In this document: positions 33,950 to 43,292 of the stretch, piece by piece
Position numbering within the stretch: position 1 is the stretch's first letter
How the letters are laid out: the number at the start of each line of letters is the position of its first letter
DNA from: Advenella sp048381675
GTDB lineage: Bacteria; Pseudomonadota; Gammaproteobacteria; Burkholderiales; Burkholderiaceae_B
Reading direction: 5' to 3'
NCBI RefSeq assembly: GCF_048381675.1
Contig: NZ_JBLWIS010000013.1
Location: 22,997 to 86,996, forward strand
DNA: 64,000 nucleotides
Notes under the pieces: generated by a model
Database searches by the model: none
Told to the model about the DNA's origin: nothing
What the model saw: only the letters and a program-made list of their open reading frames with translations
Program-made: the position numbers and the translations under genes

Positions 33950-35713
33950 ATGTCTATTCATCTCAAGCGAAGTGCCGTTGTTACATTCCTTGGCCTGACA
34001 TTACTGGCAGGGGTTTCTGTTACACCGTTACAGGCCAAAACATCCGTCCCGGTGGCGCCACCCCAGGTACAGTATGACTATGACATGGATATTTTCCATC
34101 CGGTCATTGCCCATAACGGGATGGTGGCCACCGAGCAGGACCTGGCTTCTGCCATAGGGCTGGACATCCTTAAAAAAGGCGGTAATGCCGTTGATGCGGC
34201 CGTGGCAATCGGCTTTGCGCTGGCGGTTGCCCTGCCCAATGCGGGCAACCTGGGCGGCGGCGGTTTCATGATGGTGCATGACAGGGAGAGTGGCCAAACC
34301 ATTGCCCTTGATTTCCGGGAAATGGCACCGGCCAAGGCAAGCCGTGACATGTATCTGGACGAAAAGGGGGACGTGGCAGCAGGCAGATCGCTATATACCC
34401 ACCTGGCAGTTGGCGTGCCGGGTACGGTGGCCGGTATGGAACATGCCCTCAAAAAATGGGGTAGCATGCCCTTGGAACAGCTTATTAAGCCGGCCATTGA
34501 TCTGGCGGAAAACGGTTATATCGTTAGCAATTCACTGGCAGAAAACCTGGCTGCCACCCAAAAAAGCCTGGGTAAGTGGGACACCACCAAAGCCATATTT
34601 TTCAAGGATGGCGAACCGTTGAAAGCGGGTGATTTGCTGGTGCAGAAAGACTTGGCTGAATCCATGCGTTTGATTGCCAAAGAAGGTGCCGATGCTTTCT
34701 ACAAGGGGAAAATTGCCGACCAGATTGTAGCGGAAATGGGCAAGCATGATGGCCTGATTAGCAAAGAAGACCTGGCCAATTACAAGGTGGTCGAACGTGA
34801 GCCGGTGAAAGGCACGTATCGCGGATATGAGGTGGTTTCCATGCCGCCACCCAGTTCTGGGGGTATTCATGTGATCCAGATGCTGAATATGCTGGAACCG
34901 CACGACCTTAATACTTTAGGGTTGAACAGTTCAAAAACCGTTACCCTGGTGGCTGAAACCATGAAACGGGCCTATGCCGACCGTTCCGAGTATCTGGGCG
35001 ACCCTGATTTTTCCCAGGTGCCACAAAAAGGGCTCACCTCAAAAGCGTATGCCAACAGCCTGGCCAATACCATTTCTTTTGATAAGGTAACGCCATCTAA
35101 AGAAATTCTGCCGGGCAAGCCGCAACCCTACGAAAGTGACCAGACCACGCATTATTCGGTGGTGGACAAAGACGGCAATGCGGTGGCCGTTACCTATACG
35201 CTTAACCTGAATTTTGGTAGTGGTATTGTGGCTGGTGAAAGCGGTATTCTGCTGAATAATGAGATGGATGATTTCTCGGCCAAACCGGGCGTACCCAATG
35301 TGTTTGGCCTGATTGGGGGCGATGCCAATGCGGTTGAGCCGGCAAAACGGCCTCTGTCTTCCATGACGCCCACCTTGGTGCTGAAAGACGGCAAACCCTG
35401 GCTGGTCACCGGTAGTCCGGGTGGGGCACGCATTATCACGACCGTGCTGCAAACCATCCTGAACAGTATTGATTTTGGCATGAACCCGGCCGAAGCAGCG
35501 TCAACACCCCGTTTTCACCATCAGTGGTTGCCCGATGAGTTGCGTGTGGAAAAAGGCTTTAGCCCCGATACCCTGGCCCTGTTAAAGGAAAAGGGTTATG
35601 AAATTGCCTTGAAGCCCGCCATGGGTCGCACGCAAACCATTCAGGTACGCGACAATGTGCTGTATGGTTATTCCGATCCGCGCAACCCGGATGGCGTGAC
35701 GATTGGTTATTAG
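33950..35713 (+). CDS. ggt: Gamma-glutamyltranspeptidase
   Basis: 587 residues with a signal peptide (to about residue 26, LQAKTS). This periplasmic enzyme hydrolyses glutathione and other gamma-glutamyl compounds and matures by self-cleavage before a threonine. Motifs: GGNAVDAAVAIGFALAV near 70, NLGGGGFMMVHDR, the substrate arginine in ALDFREMAP, and the cleavage site DQTTHYSVVD with the nucleophile threonine near residue 400. PLSSMTPTLVL and GSPGGARI follow as in the small subunit. The ATG at 33950 has a perfect GGAGG upstream. Confidence 0.96.
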   Translation: MSIHLKRSAVVTFLGLTLLAGVSVTPLQAKTSVPVAPPQVQYDYDMDIFHPVIAHNGMVATEQDLASAIGLDILKKGGNAVDAAVAIGFALAVALPNAGNLGGGGFMMVHDRESGQTIALDFREMAPAKASRDMYLDEKGDVAAGRSLYTHLAVGVPGTVAGMEHALKKWGSMPLEQLIKPAIDLAENGYIVSNSLAENLAATQKSLGKWDTTKAIFFKDGEPLKAGDLLVQKDLAESMRLIAKEGADAFYKGKIADQIVAEMGKHDGLISKEDLANYKVVEREPVKGTYRGYEVVSMPPPSSGGIHVIQMLNMLEPHDLNTLGLNSSKTVTLVAETMKRAYADRSEYLGDPDFSQVPQKGLTSKAYANSLANTISFDKVTPSKEILPGKPQPYESDQTTHYSVVDKDGNAVAVTYTLNLNFGSGIVAGESGILLNNEMDDFSAKPGVPNVFGLIGGDANAVEPAKRPLSSMTPTLVLKDGKPWLVTGSPGGARIITTVLQTILNSIDFGMNPAEAASTPRFHHQWLPDELRVEKGFSPDTLALLKEKGYEIALKPAMGRTQTIQVRDNVLYGYSDPRNPDGVTIGY

Positions 35714-35797
35714 CGGGTTACAGGCATTTTCCCATCTTGTTTCTCGTGATATAAGCTGTTATTGTTGCTTTTTTAACGGAGTATGGTGGCAAGGCAA

Positions 35798-36481
35798 ATG
35801 AACGTTTCCGGCAAGGCATTGGTCATATCGTTGATGATAGTTGCAGGCTTTTTGACGGGCTGTGACCAGGGGGTGCCTGTGAGCAGCCCGCCGGTAACCG
35901 TTCATGGCGACATTGATCACTCTGAAGTGGAGCTTGCCCGTGCCAAACAGGCCGAAGCCAAGGCCCGGGCTGCCGAGGCCAAGGCCCGCAAGGATGAAGC
36001 CAAAGCCATTGCCGATGAAGCTCGTCTGCGCCAGAAAGAAGCCTTAAGCAAGGAAAATGCAGCCAAGGCACTGGCCGCCAAAGCCAAATCAGATGAAGAA
36101 GCCGCCCGCCTGAATGCCGAGGCCGCCAAAAACAATGCCATGGAAGCGCAGGCCAATGTGGAACTGGCCAAACTCAAGACTGAAGAAGCCCGCCTGAAAA
36201 CCGAAGAAGCCAAGGCGCGTGCCGAAGAGGCCAAAGCCCGTGCGGATGAAGCCCGTTTGCTGGCCGAAGAGGCCCAGGCACGGATGGAAACCGCCAGATT
36301 GCAATTGGAAGAGGCGCGTTTGCAAATGCCCGTGGCAGATATTAATGAAAGCCTGGTGCCCGATACCAGCCTGTCTGCACCTGAAATTCCGAGTCCAGCT
36401 CCAGAGGCTGGTTCGCCTGTTCCTGATGGCACAGGCAATACACCAGAAGCGCTTACTCCGTCCGAATCTGAAAAATCCTGA
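35798..36481 (+). CDS. Ala/Glu/Lys-rich coiled-coil lipoprotein
   Basis: 227 residues. A short signal peptide ends in the lipobox LTGC (about residue 22). Residues 45-170 are an almost pure A/E/K/R heptad-like stretch with repeated units such as EEAKARAEEAKARADEARL, predicted to form a long rigid helix. A Pro/Ser-rich acidic tail follows. The overall design is that of an envelope spacer or TolA-like rod, but no family is recognised. I chose the ATG at 35798, preceded by GCAAGG; an ATG at 35783 is possible but has its GGAG too close. Confidence 0.8.
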   Translation: MNVSGKALVISLMIVAGFLTGCDQGVPVSSPPVTVHGDIDHSEVELARAKQAEAKARAAEAKARKDEAKAIADEARLRQKEALSKENAAKALAAKAKSDEEAARLNAEAAKNNAMEAQANVELAKLKTEEARLKTEEAKARAEEAKARADEARLLAEEAQARMETARLQLEEARLQMPVADINESLVPDTSLSAPEIPSPAPEAGSPVPDGTGNTPEALTPSESEKS

Positions 36482-36619
36482 GCCGGCACAAACATCTGCC
36501 CGAAAAGATAATCAACATTGAAATCCGGTACGCTGGCGGGAGCCGCCACGCATATATAAAACGGGTAAAGGCCTAAGCCTTAAAAGTATTTAAAAACGTT
36601 TAAACGAGGATAAGAACCA

Positions 36620-37402
36620 TTAAAAAGCCACGGAAAGCCCGCCATCAACAGCCAGGATTTGTCCATTGATATAGGAAGCGCCTGGTGAGGTCAGGAAAAG
36701 TACCGGACCGATGATTTCCTCGGGTTTGCCCAAGCGTTGCAGGGGGTTGCGTTCTTGTATTTTACGCATGGTTTCCGGTTCTTTTATCAGGGATTCATTG
36801 TGTTCGGTATCAAAAATGCCGGGGGCAACCGCATTGCATAAAATGCCTTCATGGCCGTACTCAACGGCGATGGAGCGGGTCATGGTATTAAGGGCCTGCT
36901 TGGTAATGGGGTAAATGAAATCGCCATGGCGAATAACATGCCCGGCAATCGAACTGATGGTAACGATGCGGCCATAGCGGTTTTTACGCATGAGATCAAT
37001 GGCGGAGCGGGAAATGCCGATATTGGCCAGGATATTGGTATGAACGATATGCTCGATTTCAACCGGGGTAAGGTCGTGCAGGGTTTTGCGAATCCGGATG
37101 CTGGCATTGTTGACCAGGATGTCAAGGCGCCCGTATTGGTCTTCTATCTGGGAAAAGGCCTCGCGGCGTGATTGGTGGTCATTGATGTCGAAAGACAGCC
37201 AGCTGGCAGACAGGCCCATGTTATTGAATGCATGGGCGGTCTCTTTGGCGCGTTGCTCGTCACGGGCATGTACCAGTACGGTGGCACCGGCGTTGGCCAG
37301 GCCGTGGGCAATCTGGTAGCCCAGGCCCCTGCAGGCACCGGTTACCAGGGCAACCTGGTCTTTGAGGGAAAAAAGCTGATTGGTGTTGCTTGTTGCATTC
37401 AT
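36620..37402 (-). CDS. Short-chain dehydrogenase/reductase (gluconate 5-dehydrogenase-like)
   Basis: 260 residues. The NAD(P)-binding motif appears as TGACRGLGYQIA (TGxxxGxG) near 21, NNAS near 95, the catalytic Ser in VTISSIAG near 148, and YPITK (YxxxK) near 164; the C-terminus has INGQILAVDGGLSVAF. It most resembles gluconate 5-dehydrogenase-type SDRs. The start follows AAGGAGCC. It stands alone, so the substrate cannot be inferred from neighbours. Confidence 0.88.
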   Translation of the reverse strand: MNATSNTNQLFSLKDQVALVTGACRGLGYQIAHGLANAGATVLVHARDEQRAKETAHAFNNMGLSASWLSFDINDHQSRREAFSQIEDQYGRLDILVNNASIRIRKTLHDLTPVEIEHIVHTNILANIGISRSAIDLMRKNRYGRIVTISSIAGHVIRHGDFIYPITKQALNTMTRSIAVEYGHEGILCNAVAPGIFDTEHNESLIKEPETMRKIQERNPLQRLGKPEEIIGPVLFLTSPGASYINGQILAVDGGLSVAF

Positions 37403-37611
37403 GAATTGGCTCCTTGGTCCCGCTGCTTGGCGTACTGACTGGTGTAGGCAGAATAACCCGTCAGGTCATGGTTATTTTTTGCAAGTATAGTGCGTATTGC
37501 CCGCTTTTTAAACAGGGAAAAAACCTTACTGCGGGAAGCGGATATATTTGCTTGCCGGTTTGTTATGGTATTTTAAAAACCAAACCAACTGTTTTCAGGG
37601 ATACTCATAAC

Positions 37612-38664
37612 ATGGCAGACAAAACCTTTTTATTACCTGGCATCAAATCTCCAATCATCCAGGCACCTATGGCGGGGGTTTCCACACCGGCCCTGGCTGC
37701 CGCGGTATCCAATGCCGGTGCCTTGGGTTCACTGGGCGTGGCTGCGGTAAGTACGGCAAGCGCCCGCCAGATGATTGAGCAAACCATGGCCTTGACGGAT
37801 AAACCGTTTAACGTGAATGTGTTTTGTCATCAGCGTACCCCGCAAGACCATGAAAAAGAACAGGCCTGGCTGGCATACCTTAAACCGCTGTTTGATGAAT
37901 TCGGGGCAACACCGCCAGCACAGTTACATGAGATTTATGACACGTTTGTGGATAACCGGCCCATGCTGGACCTGCTGCTGGCGCTTAAGCCCGCCTTCGT
38001 CAGTTTTCATTTTGGTTTGCCTTCAGGCGCTTATATCCGTGCCCTGAAAGAGGCTGGCATTACCTTGCTTGCCAGTGCCACCACACTGGAAGAGGCCCTG
38101 CAAATAGAAGCGGCCGGGATCGACTTTATTGTGGCGCAGGGTTATGAGGCGGGTGGGCATCGGGGCGTCTTTGACCCTGACATGGGTGATGCTTGCATGG
38201 GGACATTGGCGTTGGTACGCCTGTTGGTTAAACATTGCCGTTTGCCGGTGATTGCCGCCGGGGGAATCATGGATGGCAGCGGCATTAGGGCCGTGCTGAA
38301 GCTGGGGGCGTGTGCCGCCCAGATGGGAACGGCTTTTGTACTTTGCCCCGAGTCATCTGCCAATGCGGCTTACCGTGCCAACCTGAAAAGCGAGCGGGCA
38401 TTGCATACGGCTGTTACAACGGTTATTTCCGGCCGTGCTGCCAGAGGCATCGTTAACCGTATGATGACCAGTCTTGAGGAGGTTGGCGCACCGGCTACGC
38501 CGGGCTATCCGATGACTTATGATGCTGGCAAGGCATTGATTGCCGCAGCCAATGCCAAGGGCGATTTTGAATTTTCCGCCCAGTGGGCAGGGCAAGCCGC
38601 TTACCTGGCGAGGGAAATGTCGGCCGGGCAACTGGTGAAAACGTTGGTTGAAGAACTGCAGTGA
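37612..38664 (+). CDS. Nitronate monooxygenase / NPD-family FMN enzyme
   Basis: 350 residues, TIM-barrel. Motifs: IIQAPMAGVSTPALAAAVSNAGALG at the N-terminus, QGYEAGGHRG near 185 with the catalytic-type His, VIAAGGIMDG near 220, and AAQMGTAFVLCPES near 245. The family oxidises alkyl nitronates such as propionate 3-nitronate, though many members have unknown substrates. The ATG at 37612 opens the conserved N-terminus. It is convergent with infA and ends at a terminator. Confidence 0.88.
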   Translation: MADKTFLLPGIKSPIIQAPMAGVSTPALAAAVSNAGALGSLGVAAVSTASARQMIEQTMALTDKPFNVNVFCHQRTPQDHEKEQAWLAYLKPLFDEFGATPPAQLHEIYDTFVDNRPMLDLLLALKPAFVSFHFGLPSGAYIRALKEAGITLLASATTLEEALQIEAAGIDFIVAQGYEAGGHRGVFDPDMGDACMGTLALVRLLVKHCRLPVIAAGGIMDGSGIRAVLKLGACAAQMGTAFVLCPESSANAAYRANLKSERALHTAVTTVISGRAARGIVNRMMTSLEEVGAPATPGYPMTYDAGKALIAAANAKGDFEFSAQWAGQAAYLAREMSAGQLVKTLVEELQ

Positions 38665-38669
38665 GTGTT

Positions 38670-38710
38670 GGGGGCAATATCAGGACGGTATTGCTCCCAG
38701 TGGTTTTTTA
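38670..38710. terminator. Intrinsic terminator between NPD gene and infA
   Basis: GGGGCAATA (38671-38679) pairs with TATTGCTCCC (38689-38698) with one mismatch; a TTTTTT run follows at 38704-38709 on the plus strand. It ends the plus-strand NPD gene just past its stop codon. Confidence 0.7.
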
Positions 38711-38986
38711 GCGGCGGTTTTGTGATTTGTTATTGTGGGGTGTGGCGGTGCCGTTTGCCGGGCGACCAGGCAGGTGCCTGAAGGTAATGCGGCCTTTGTT
38801 CATGTCGTAAGGCGACATTTCAAGCGACACTTTGTCACCTGCCAGAATACGGATATGGTGTTTGCGCATTTTTCCACCCGTGTAGGCAATAAGCGGGTGG
38901 CCGTTATCCAGAGTGACACGAAAGCGGGAGTCAGGTAGTACTTCGGTTACCATGCCATTCATTTCTATTAATGCTTCTTTGGCCAT
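38708..38986 (-). CDS. infA: Translation initiation factor IF-1 (extended, second-copy type)
   Basis: 92 residues. The S1-like OB fold is complete: ALIEMNGMVTEVLPDSRFRV, GHPLIAYTGGKMRKHHIRIL, GDKVSLEMSPYDMNKGRITFR. A basic tail of about 20 residues follows (GRPANGTATPHNNKSQNRR), which canonical 72-residue IF-1 lacks. Such long forms are found in betaproteobacteria as additional infA copies outside the ribosomal protein operon. The ATG at 38986 follows AGGAG. The upstream non-coding leader is long. Confidence 0.92.
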   Translation of the reverse strand: MAKEALIEMNGMVTEVLPDSRFRVTLDNGHPLIAYTGGKMRKHHIRILAGDKVSLEMSPYDMNKGRITFRHLPGRPANGTATPHNNKSQNRR

Positions 38987-39019
38987 AGATAAATCTCCTG
39001 TGTAATTGAAAAATAACAT

Positions 39020-39459
39020 GCATAAGCAAGGCTTGGCCGAGGCTTAAGCAAGCGGTATGCGTGGATAAGCGCTGTAGCGCTGCGGGTATCGGGACGTAGC
39101 GTTTTTTCCGCAAGGGGAAAAGATATATAGCGTATAGCCGGTATAGCTGCCTGGGTTAGTTAGCCAGGCACTGAGTAGAATTCTTGAAATATTAAAAGAT
39201 TAATACTTTAGAATAAGTGGTTAGGTTAAGGATACCCGTTGAGTATTACGCCATCAGTAGCGATGACAATAAATCATTGTAGCACACTTGACGCTGTTTG
39301 TTAATGAGCTGAAAAGAAAGGGAAATATCAGGTATAAGGGTTGGCAGGCAGCTTGGTTTTGTTTTTTAGTCGTGCCTGGCAAGAAACCGCATGTCTTCGT
39401 GGCCTTAATGAGGAAAAAAATTGAAGACCTGATTTCTTTGCCAGCAGATATTTTCAGCT
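39020..39459. other. Long non-coding region upstream of infA
   Basis: About 440 bases with no gene I can support. On the minus strand it would supply the infA promoter and leader. A 7-bp hairpin (TGCCTGG at 39148-39154 with CCAGGCA at 39164-39170) lies in that leader. The stretch between 39180 and 39300 is AT-rich and promoter-like. The stop of ftsH is at 39460, so the region also contains its 3' end. No tRNA was recognised. Confidence 0.5.
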
Positions 39460-41448
39460 TTAACTTTCCAGTTTGGCCTGGTTGGGCAAGTCTTTCAGGG
39501 CAGGTGCCGGTGGCAGCCCGGTGACATCCAGGATTTCCCTTTCGTCCAGGGTTTCGCGGTCCAGCAGCGCCGTAACCAGGGCATCCAGTTGCTTGCGATG
39601 GTCGCGTAGCAATTGTTTGGCCTTTTCGTGGCTGTCATTGATGATTTTATGTACTTCCTCATCAACCAGGGCGGCCGTCTGTTCGCTGACCGAGTCAAGC
39701 TGCCGCTGCCCGGCACCAAGATATGGATTTTGGCGGGCGGCCAGTTTGACCATGCCCAGTTTCTCACTCATGCCCCAGCGCGTTACCATGTTTTGGGCCA
39801 GTTCGGTGACCTGTTCAATGTCATTTTCCGCTCCGGTGGTTTTGGTGCCGTAAACGATTTCTTCGGCCGCGCGTCCGCCCAGCATGCCAATAATACGCGC
39901 CCGCAAGTAAGCTTCGGGGTAGTTGTAGCGGTCTGCCGGCGGTCGCTGGTAGGTGACGCCCAGGGCCTGCCCACGAGGCACGATGGTCACCCGGTTGACG
40001 GGATCGGCACCGGGCACAACCAGTCCCAGAATGGCATGCCCGCTTTCATGATAGGCAATTCGTTCACGGTCTGCCGGACTCAGGATAATCGGTCGCTCTG
40101 GACCCAGAATGATTTTTTCAAGGGAGTCGATAAAATCTTTCAGATGAATTTCATTTTGCCCACGCTTGGCCGCCAGTAATGCAGCTTCATTGCTCAGGTT
40201 CTTGAGATCCGCCCCTGACAGGCCCGGTGTGGTGGCGGCCACTTCCATTAAGTCTGCGTCTTGGGCCAGGGGTTTGTCGCGGGTATGGACCTGTAAAATG
40301 GCTTCGCGCCCTACTTTATCGGGCAGGTTCACCACCACCCGGCGGTCAAAGCGGCCGGCCCTTAACAGGGCCTTGTCCAGGATGTCGGGCTGGTTGGTGG
40401 CGGCCAGTACAATCACTTCTTCCTTGCCTGAAAAACCGTCCATTTCCGTTAAGATCTGGTTGAGCGTTTGTTCCTGTTCGCTGGCACCACCCAGCACGGC
40501 CTGGCCGCGGGCACGACCGATAGAGTCGATTTCATCAATGAAAATGATGGAGGGTGCATGTTCACGGGCCTGCTTGAAGAGGTCCCGTACACGCGCGGCA
40601 CCTACGCCCACAATCATTTCAACAAATTCCGAACCGCTCATCGAGAAAAAGGGCACATTGGCTTCGCCGGCAACGGCTTTGGCCAGCAACGTCTTGCCGG
40701 TTCCCGGTGCGCCCACAAGCAAGACTCCCCTTGGCGCCGTAGCACCCAGAGCCGTGTATTTTTTGGGGTTTTTCAGGAAATCAACAATCTCAACCAGTTC
40801 GTTTTCGGCTTCATCAATGCCGGCTACCTCTTCAAAGGTGATCCTTTTTTCCTGTTCGTGATCATAGCGGCGTGCTTTGCTTTTGCCCAGGCCAAACATG
40901 CCACCGCCCAGTCCGCCGCCGGCCTGAGCCGAGGCACGACGATAAAGCCAGACATAAAACAGGATGATCAGCAGTACCGGTCCAAAGCCAAACAGCAGGT
41001 TTGATAACGAGCTGCCGTCCTGGATTGGCATGGCACTGATCTTGACATTGTGTTTGGCCAGAAACGATTCAAGCCCCGGATCGGCGAAGTCGGGCACAAC
41101 CGTAGCGAACGCGGTGATACTACGTGGCGGCTCGGTTGCCGCTTGTTGGGTAGCCTCTTCGGCACCAGGCAGGGTGATTGGTTGCTTGAATTGTCCCTGG
41201 ATGGTTTGACCCTGGCTTTGAATGGCCTGGACGTTGCCATTGGCAACCTGTTCTTTGAACGTGGAGTAAGGAACCGGAACCGCCTGGTTGGCGCCAGGCA
41301 AGAACCATTGTGTAGCCAGGTAATTGACAACCAGGACCAACAGGATGATTAGCCAGAATTTGCCTTGCGGCAGTAGCGGTTTACCGGGTTGTCTGGCGTT
41401 ATTGTTGTCTTGCTTGCCTGAAGGCGGGTTGTTGCTGTTGTTCATCAT
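39460..41448 (-). CDS. ftsH: ATP-dependent zinc metalloprotease FtsH
   Basis: 662 residues. Two membrane helices (about 32-50 and 150-168) flank a periplasmic domain. The AAA+ module has Walker A VGAPGTGKTLLAKAVAGEA, Walker B IIFIDEIDSIG and the second region of homology TNQPDILDKALLRAGRFDRR. The protease site is HESGH near residue 460 with a distal Asp in the TTGAENDIEQ region. FtsH degrades membrane and regulatory proteins. The usual rlmE (ftsJ) partner is not adjacent, and the N-terminus is longer and Asn-rich, so this may be a second FtsH paralogue. Confidence 0.95.
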   Translation of the reverse strand: MMNNSNNPPSGKQDNNNARQPGKPLLPQGKFWLIILLVLVVNYLATQWFLPGANQAVPVPYSTFKEQVANGNVQAIQSQGQTIQGQFKQPITLPGAEEATQQAATEPPRSITAFATVVPDFADPGLESFLAKHNVKISAMPIQDGSSLSNLLFGFGPVLLIILFYVWLYRRASAQAGGGLGGGMFGLGKSKARRYDHEQEKRITFEEVAGIDEAENELVEIVDFLKNPKKYTALGATAPRGVLLVGAPGTGKTLLAKAVAGEANVPFFSMSGSEFVEMIVGVGAARVRDLFKQAREHAPSIIFIDEIDSIGRARGQAVLGGASEQEQTLNQILTEMDGFSGKEEVIVLAATNQPDILDKALLRAGRFDRRVVVNLPDKVGREAILQVHTRDKPLAQDADLMEVAATTPGLSGADLKNLSNEAALLAAKRGQNEIHLKDFIDSLEKIILGPERPIILSPADRERIAYHESGHAILGLVVPGADPVNRVTIVPRGQALGVTYQRPPADRYNYPEAYLRARIIGMLGGRAAEEIVYGTKTTGAENDIEQVTELAQNMVTRWGMSEKLGMVKLAARQNPYLGAGQRQLDSVSEQTAALVDEEVHKIINDSHEKAKQLLRDHRKQLDALVTALLDRETLDEREILDVTGLPPAPALKDLPNQAKLES

Positions 41449-41499
41449 AGTTGCGGGAAGCCTCTGCCTGAATTGTCCTGAACATCATACCATCGGATA

Positions 41500-42378
41500 T
41501 CAGGCGGATTCTCCAAAATTGCCGTCGCGGAAATCCTGCAGCGCCTGGTACAGCTCCTCCTTGGTATTCATGACAAAAGGTCCATATTGGGCAATGGGTT
41601 CGTTCAGCGGCTGGCCGGCAATCAGCAATACCCGTGCATCGGCACTGGCCTCAATCACGACGCCATCGGCCTGGGCATTGTTATCCAGGATCGCCATGCG
41701 CTGAACCGGTACAGCCTTTCCAGCTATAGTTACTTCGCCACGGTACACATAGGCAAAGGCATTGTGGGTGGCGGCTAACGGTTGTGCGAAACGGCTGCCG
41801 GTTGGCATATGCAGGTCCAGATAGAGCGGCTCGGTCACTTCACGGGTGACGGCGCCGGTGACACCGTGGCTGCTGCCCGAAATAACGGTTACATTAACGT
41901 CTTCATGGGTACGGAATTTGGGGAGTTCTTCGGCTTTGATGTCCCGGTACCAGGGTTGGGTCATCTTGTTTCGGGCGGGCAGGTTCAGCCACAGCTGAAA
42001 GCCCTCCATGACACCTTCTTCCTGTTGCGGGATTTCCGAGTGGATGACGCCCTTGCCGGCTACCATCCATTGCACTCCGCCGTTTTCCAGCAAGCCTTCA
42101 TTGCCGGCACTGTCACGATGCTTCATGCGTCCGGCAATCATGTAGGTGATGGTTTCAAAACCACGGTGCGGGTGGTCGGGAAAACCGGCAATGTAGTCGT
42201 TGGCGTTGTCGCTGCCAAAGTTGTCCAGCATTAGGAACGGGTCAAGGCGCCGTTGCAGGTTTTGGGTAAGCACACGGGTCAGTTTGACGCCTGCGCCATC
42301 GGAAGTGGGCTGGCCGACAACGAGGTGTTCTACCTTGCGTGGGTGGTTGACAGCGGTGTGGTTGGTGCTTGTGCTCAT
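41500..42378 (-). CDS. Pirin family protein
   Basis: 292 residues with two cupin domains. The metal-binding motif of the N-terminal cupin appears as FPDHPHRGFETITYM with a further His/Glu in VIHSEIPQQEE. Bacterial pirins such as YhhW can act as quercetin dioxygenases; other roles in stress response are proposed. The ATG follows CAGGAGC. The gene is 51 bases upstream of ftsH on the same strand order and could be independent. Confidence 0.9.
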   Translation of the reverse strand: MSTSTNHTAVNHPRKVEHLVVGQPTSDGAGVKLTRVLTQNLQRRLDPFLMLDNFGSDNANDYIAGFPDHPHRGFETITYMIAGRMKHRDSAGNEGLLENGGVQWMVAGKGVIHSEIPQQEEGVMEGFQLWLNLPARNKMTQPWYRDIKAEELPKFRTHEDVNVTVISGSSHGVTGAVTREVTEPLYLDLHMPTGSRFAQPLAATHNAFAYVYRGEVTIAGKAVPVQRMAILDNNAQADGVVIEASADARVLLIAGQPLNEPIAQYGPFVMNTKEELYQALQDFRDGNFGESA

Positions 42379-42549
42379 GTTTTGCTCCTGGCCGGCATGC
42401 TTCTGCCAAATGGTGCTGGTTAAATATCAGTAACCTGGGGATTAATCGTATTATTCCACTATATACAAGATAACAGGACTAAAAAACCACCAAAATGGAC
42501 TGCATTGTTTCACATGGGGAACAATTCAGGCCGAGCCAGGCACATCATG

Positions 42550-43122
42550 CTATTGCTTTTCCAGGGCGTGGATTTCCTGGACATTGGCCACAATGCTCAG
42601 GAAATGAGCAAGGTCAGGTGTTACTTGGCCAGGCACTTTGGCCAGATCATCCCAGCGGCGCAACCGTATGGCATCAACGGCATAAGGCTGCTGCATGAAA
42701 GTTTCTACCTGCTTATTGTTGAATATTCCGCCCTGTAATTCAAGACTGTGTACCGAAGCCGGAGACAGGGTTGAAAAATAGTTTTCATCAATCGCGCACA
42801 GGCAGCGTTTGGCGTCAACGTGCATGCGGATTGGCTCCAGAACGGCATCCGGCAGGCTTTCCTGCAGAAAAGGGAGGACAAACGTCTGGTGCCGATGGTC
42901 TATTTCCTGGTCAAGGCCAGCGGTTTCCTGCTGCTGTACCTGAATGATGTGGCCCAGGTCATGCAAAAGGGATGCGGCTATCAGGGTATGGGAAGCTCCT
43001 TCCGATTCAGCCAATGCAGCCGTTTGCAGGGCATGTTCCAGTTGTGTAACGGCTTCACCGCCATAAAGTGAAGCACCGTGTTTTTCAAACAGGAATTGAA
43101 TATCATAAAGAGAAAGGTTCAT
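42550..43122 (-). CDS. HD-domain phosphohydrolase, PhnZ-like
   Basis: 190 residues. HD motif in SLLHDLGHII near residue 55, and N-terminal YGGEAVTQLEHALQTA, which contains the Tyr and Glu typical of PhnZ, the di-iron oxygenase that cleaves 2-amino-1-hydroxyethylphosphonate. PhnZ partners (PhnY, transporter) are not nearby, so the substrate may differ; many relatives are annotated as phosphonate-degradation-associated HD proteins. It stands alone. The start has only a weak ribosome-binding site. Confidence 0.78.
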   Translation of the reverse strand: MNLSLYDIQFLFEKHGASLYGGEAVTQLEHALQTAALAESEGASHTLIAASLLHDLGHIIQVQQQETAGLDQEIDHRHQTFVLPFLQESLPDAVLEPIRMHVDAKRCLCAIDENYFSTLSPASVHSLELQGGIFNNKQVETFMQQPYAVDAIRLRRWDDLAKVPGQVTPDLAHFLSIVANVQEIHALEKQ

Positions 43123-43292
43123 GTCAGGGAGCTGTTTATGGTTAAAAGGAAGCAGCCTAATCTTGGCCAGTTACAATAGTATGACAGCCGAAACTCCATT
43201 GGCAGGAAAAAAGCATAGCAATTAAATGGCCAGCCCTGGCAGGCTTAATATGCCTTTAGGGTAGCCAACCGCCTTGATCAATCATGAACCTG

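Noticed and set aside
39288..39524. 78-codon open frame on the plus strand
   Set aside because: No similarity to a known family, and it overlaps the 3' end of ftsH on the opposite strand.
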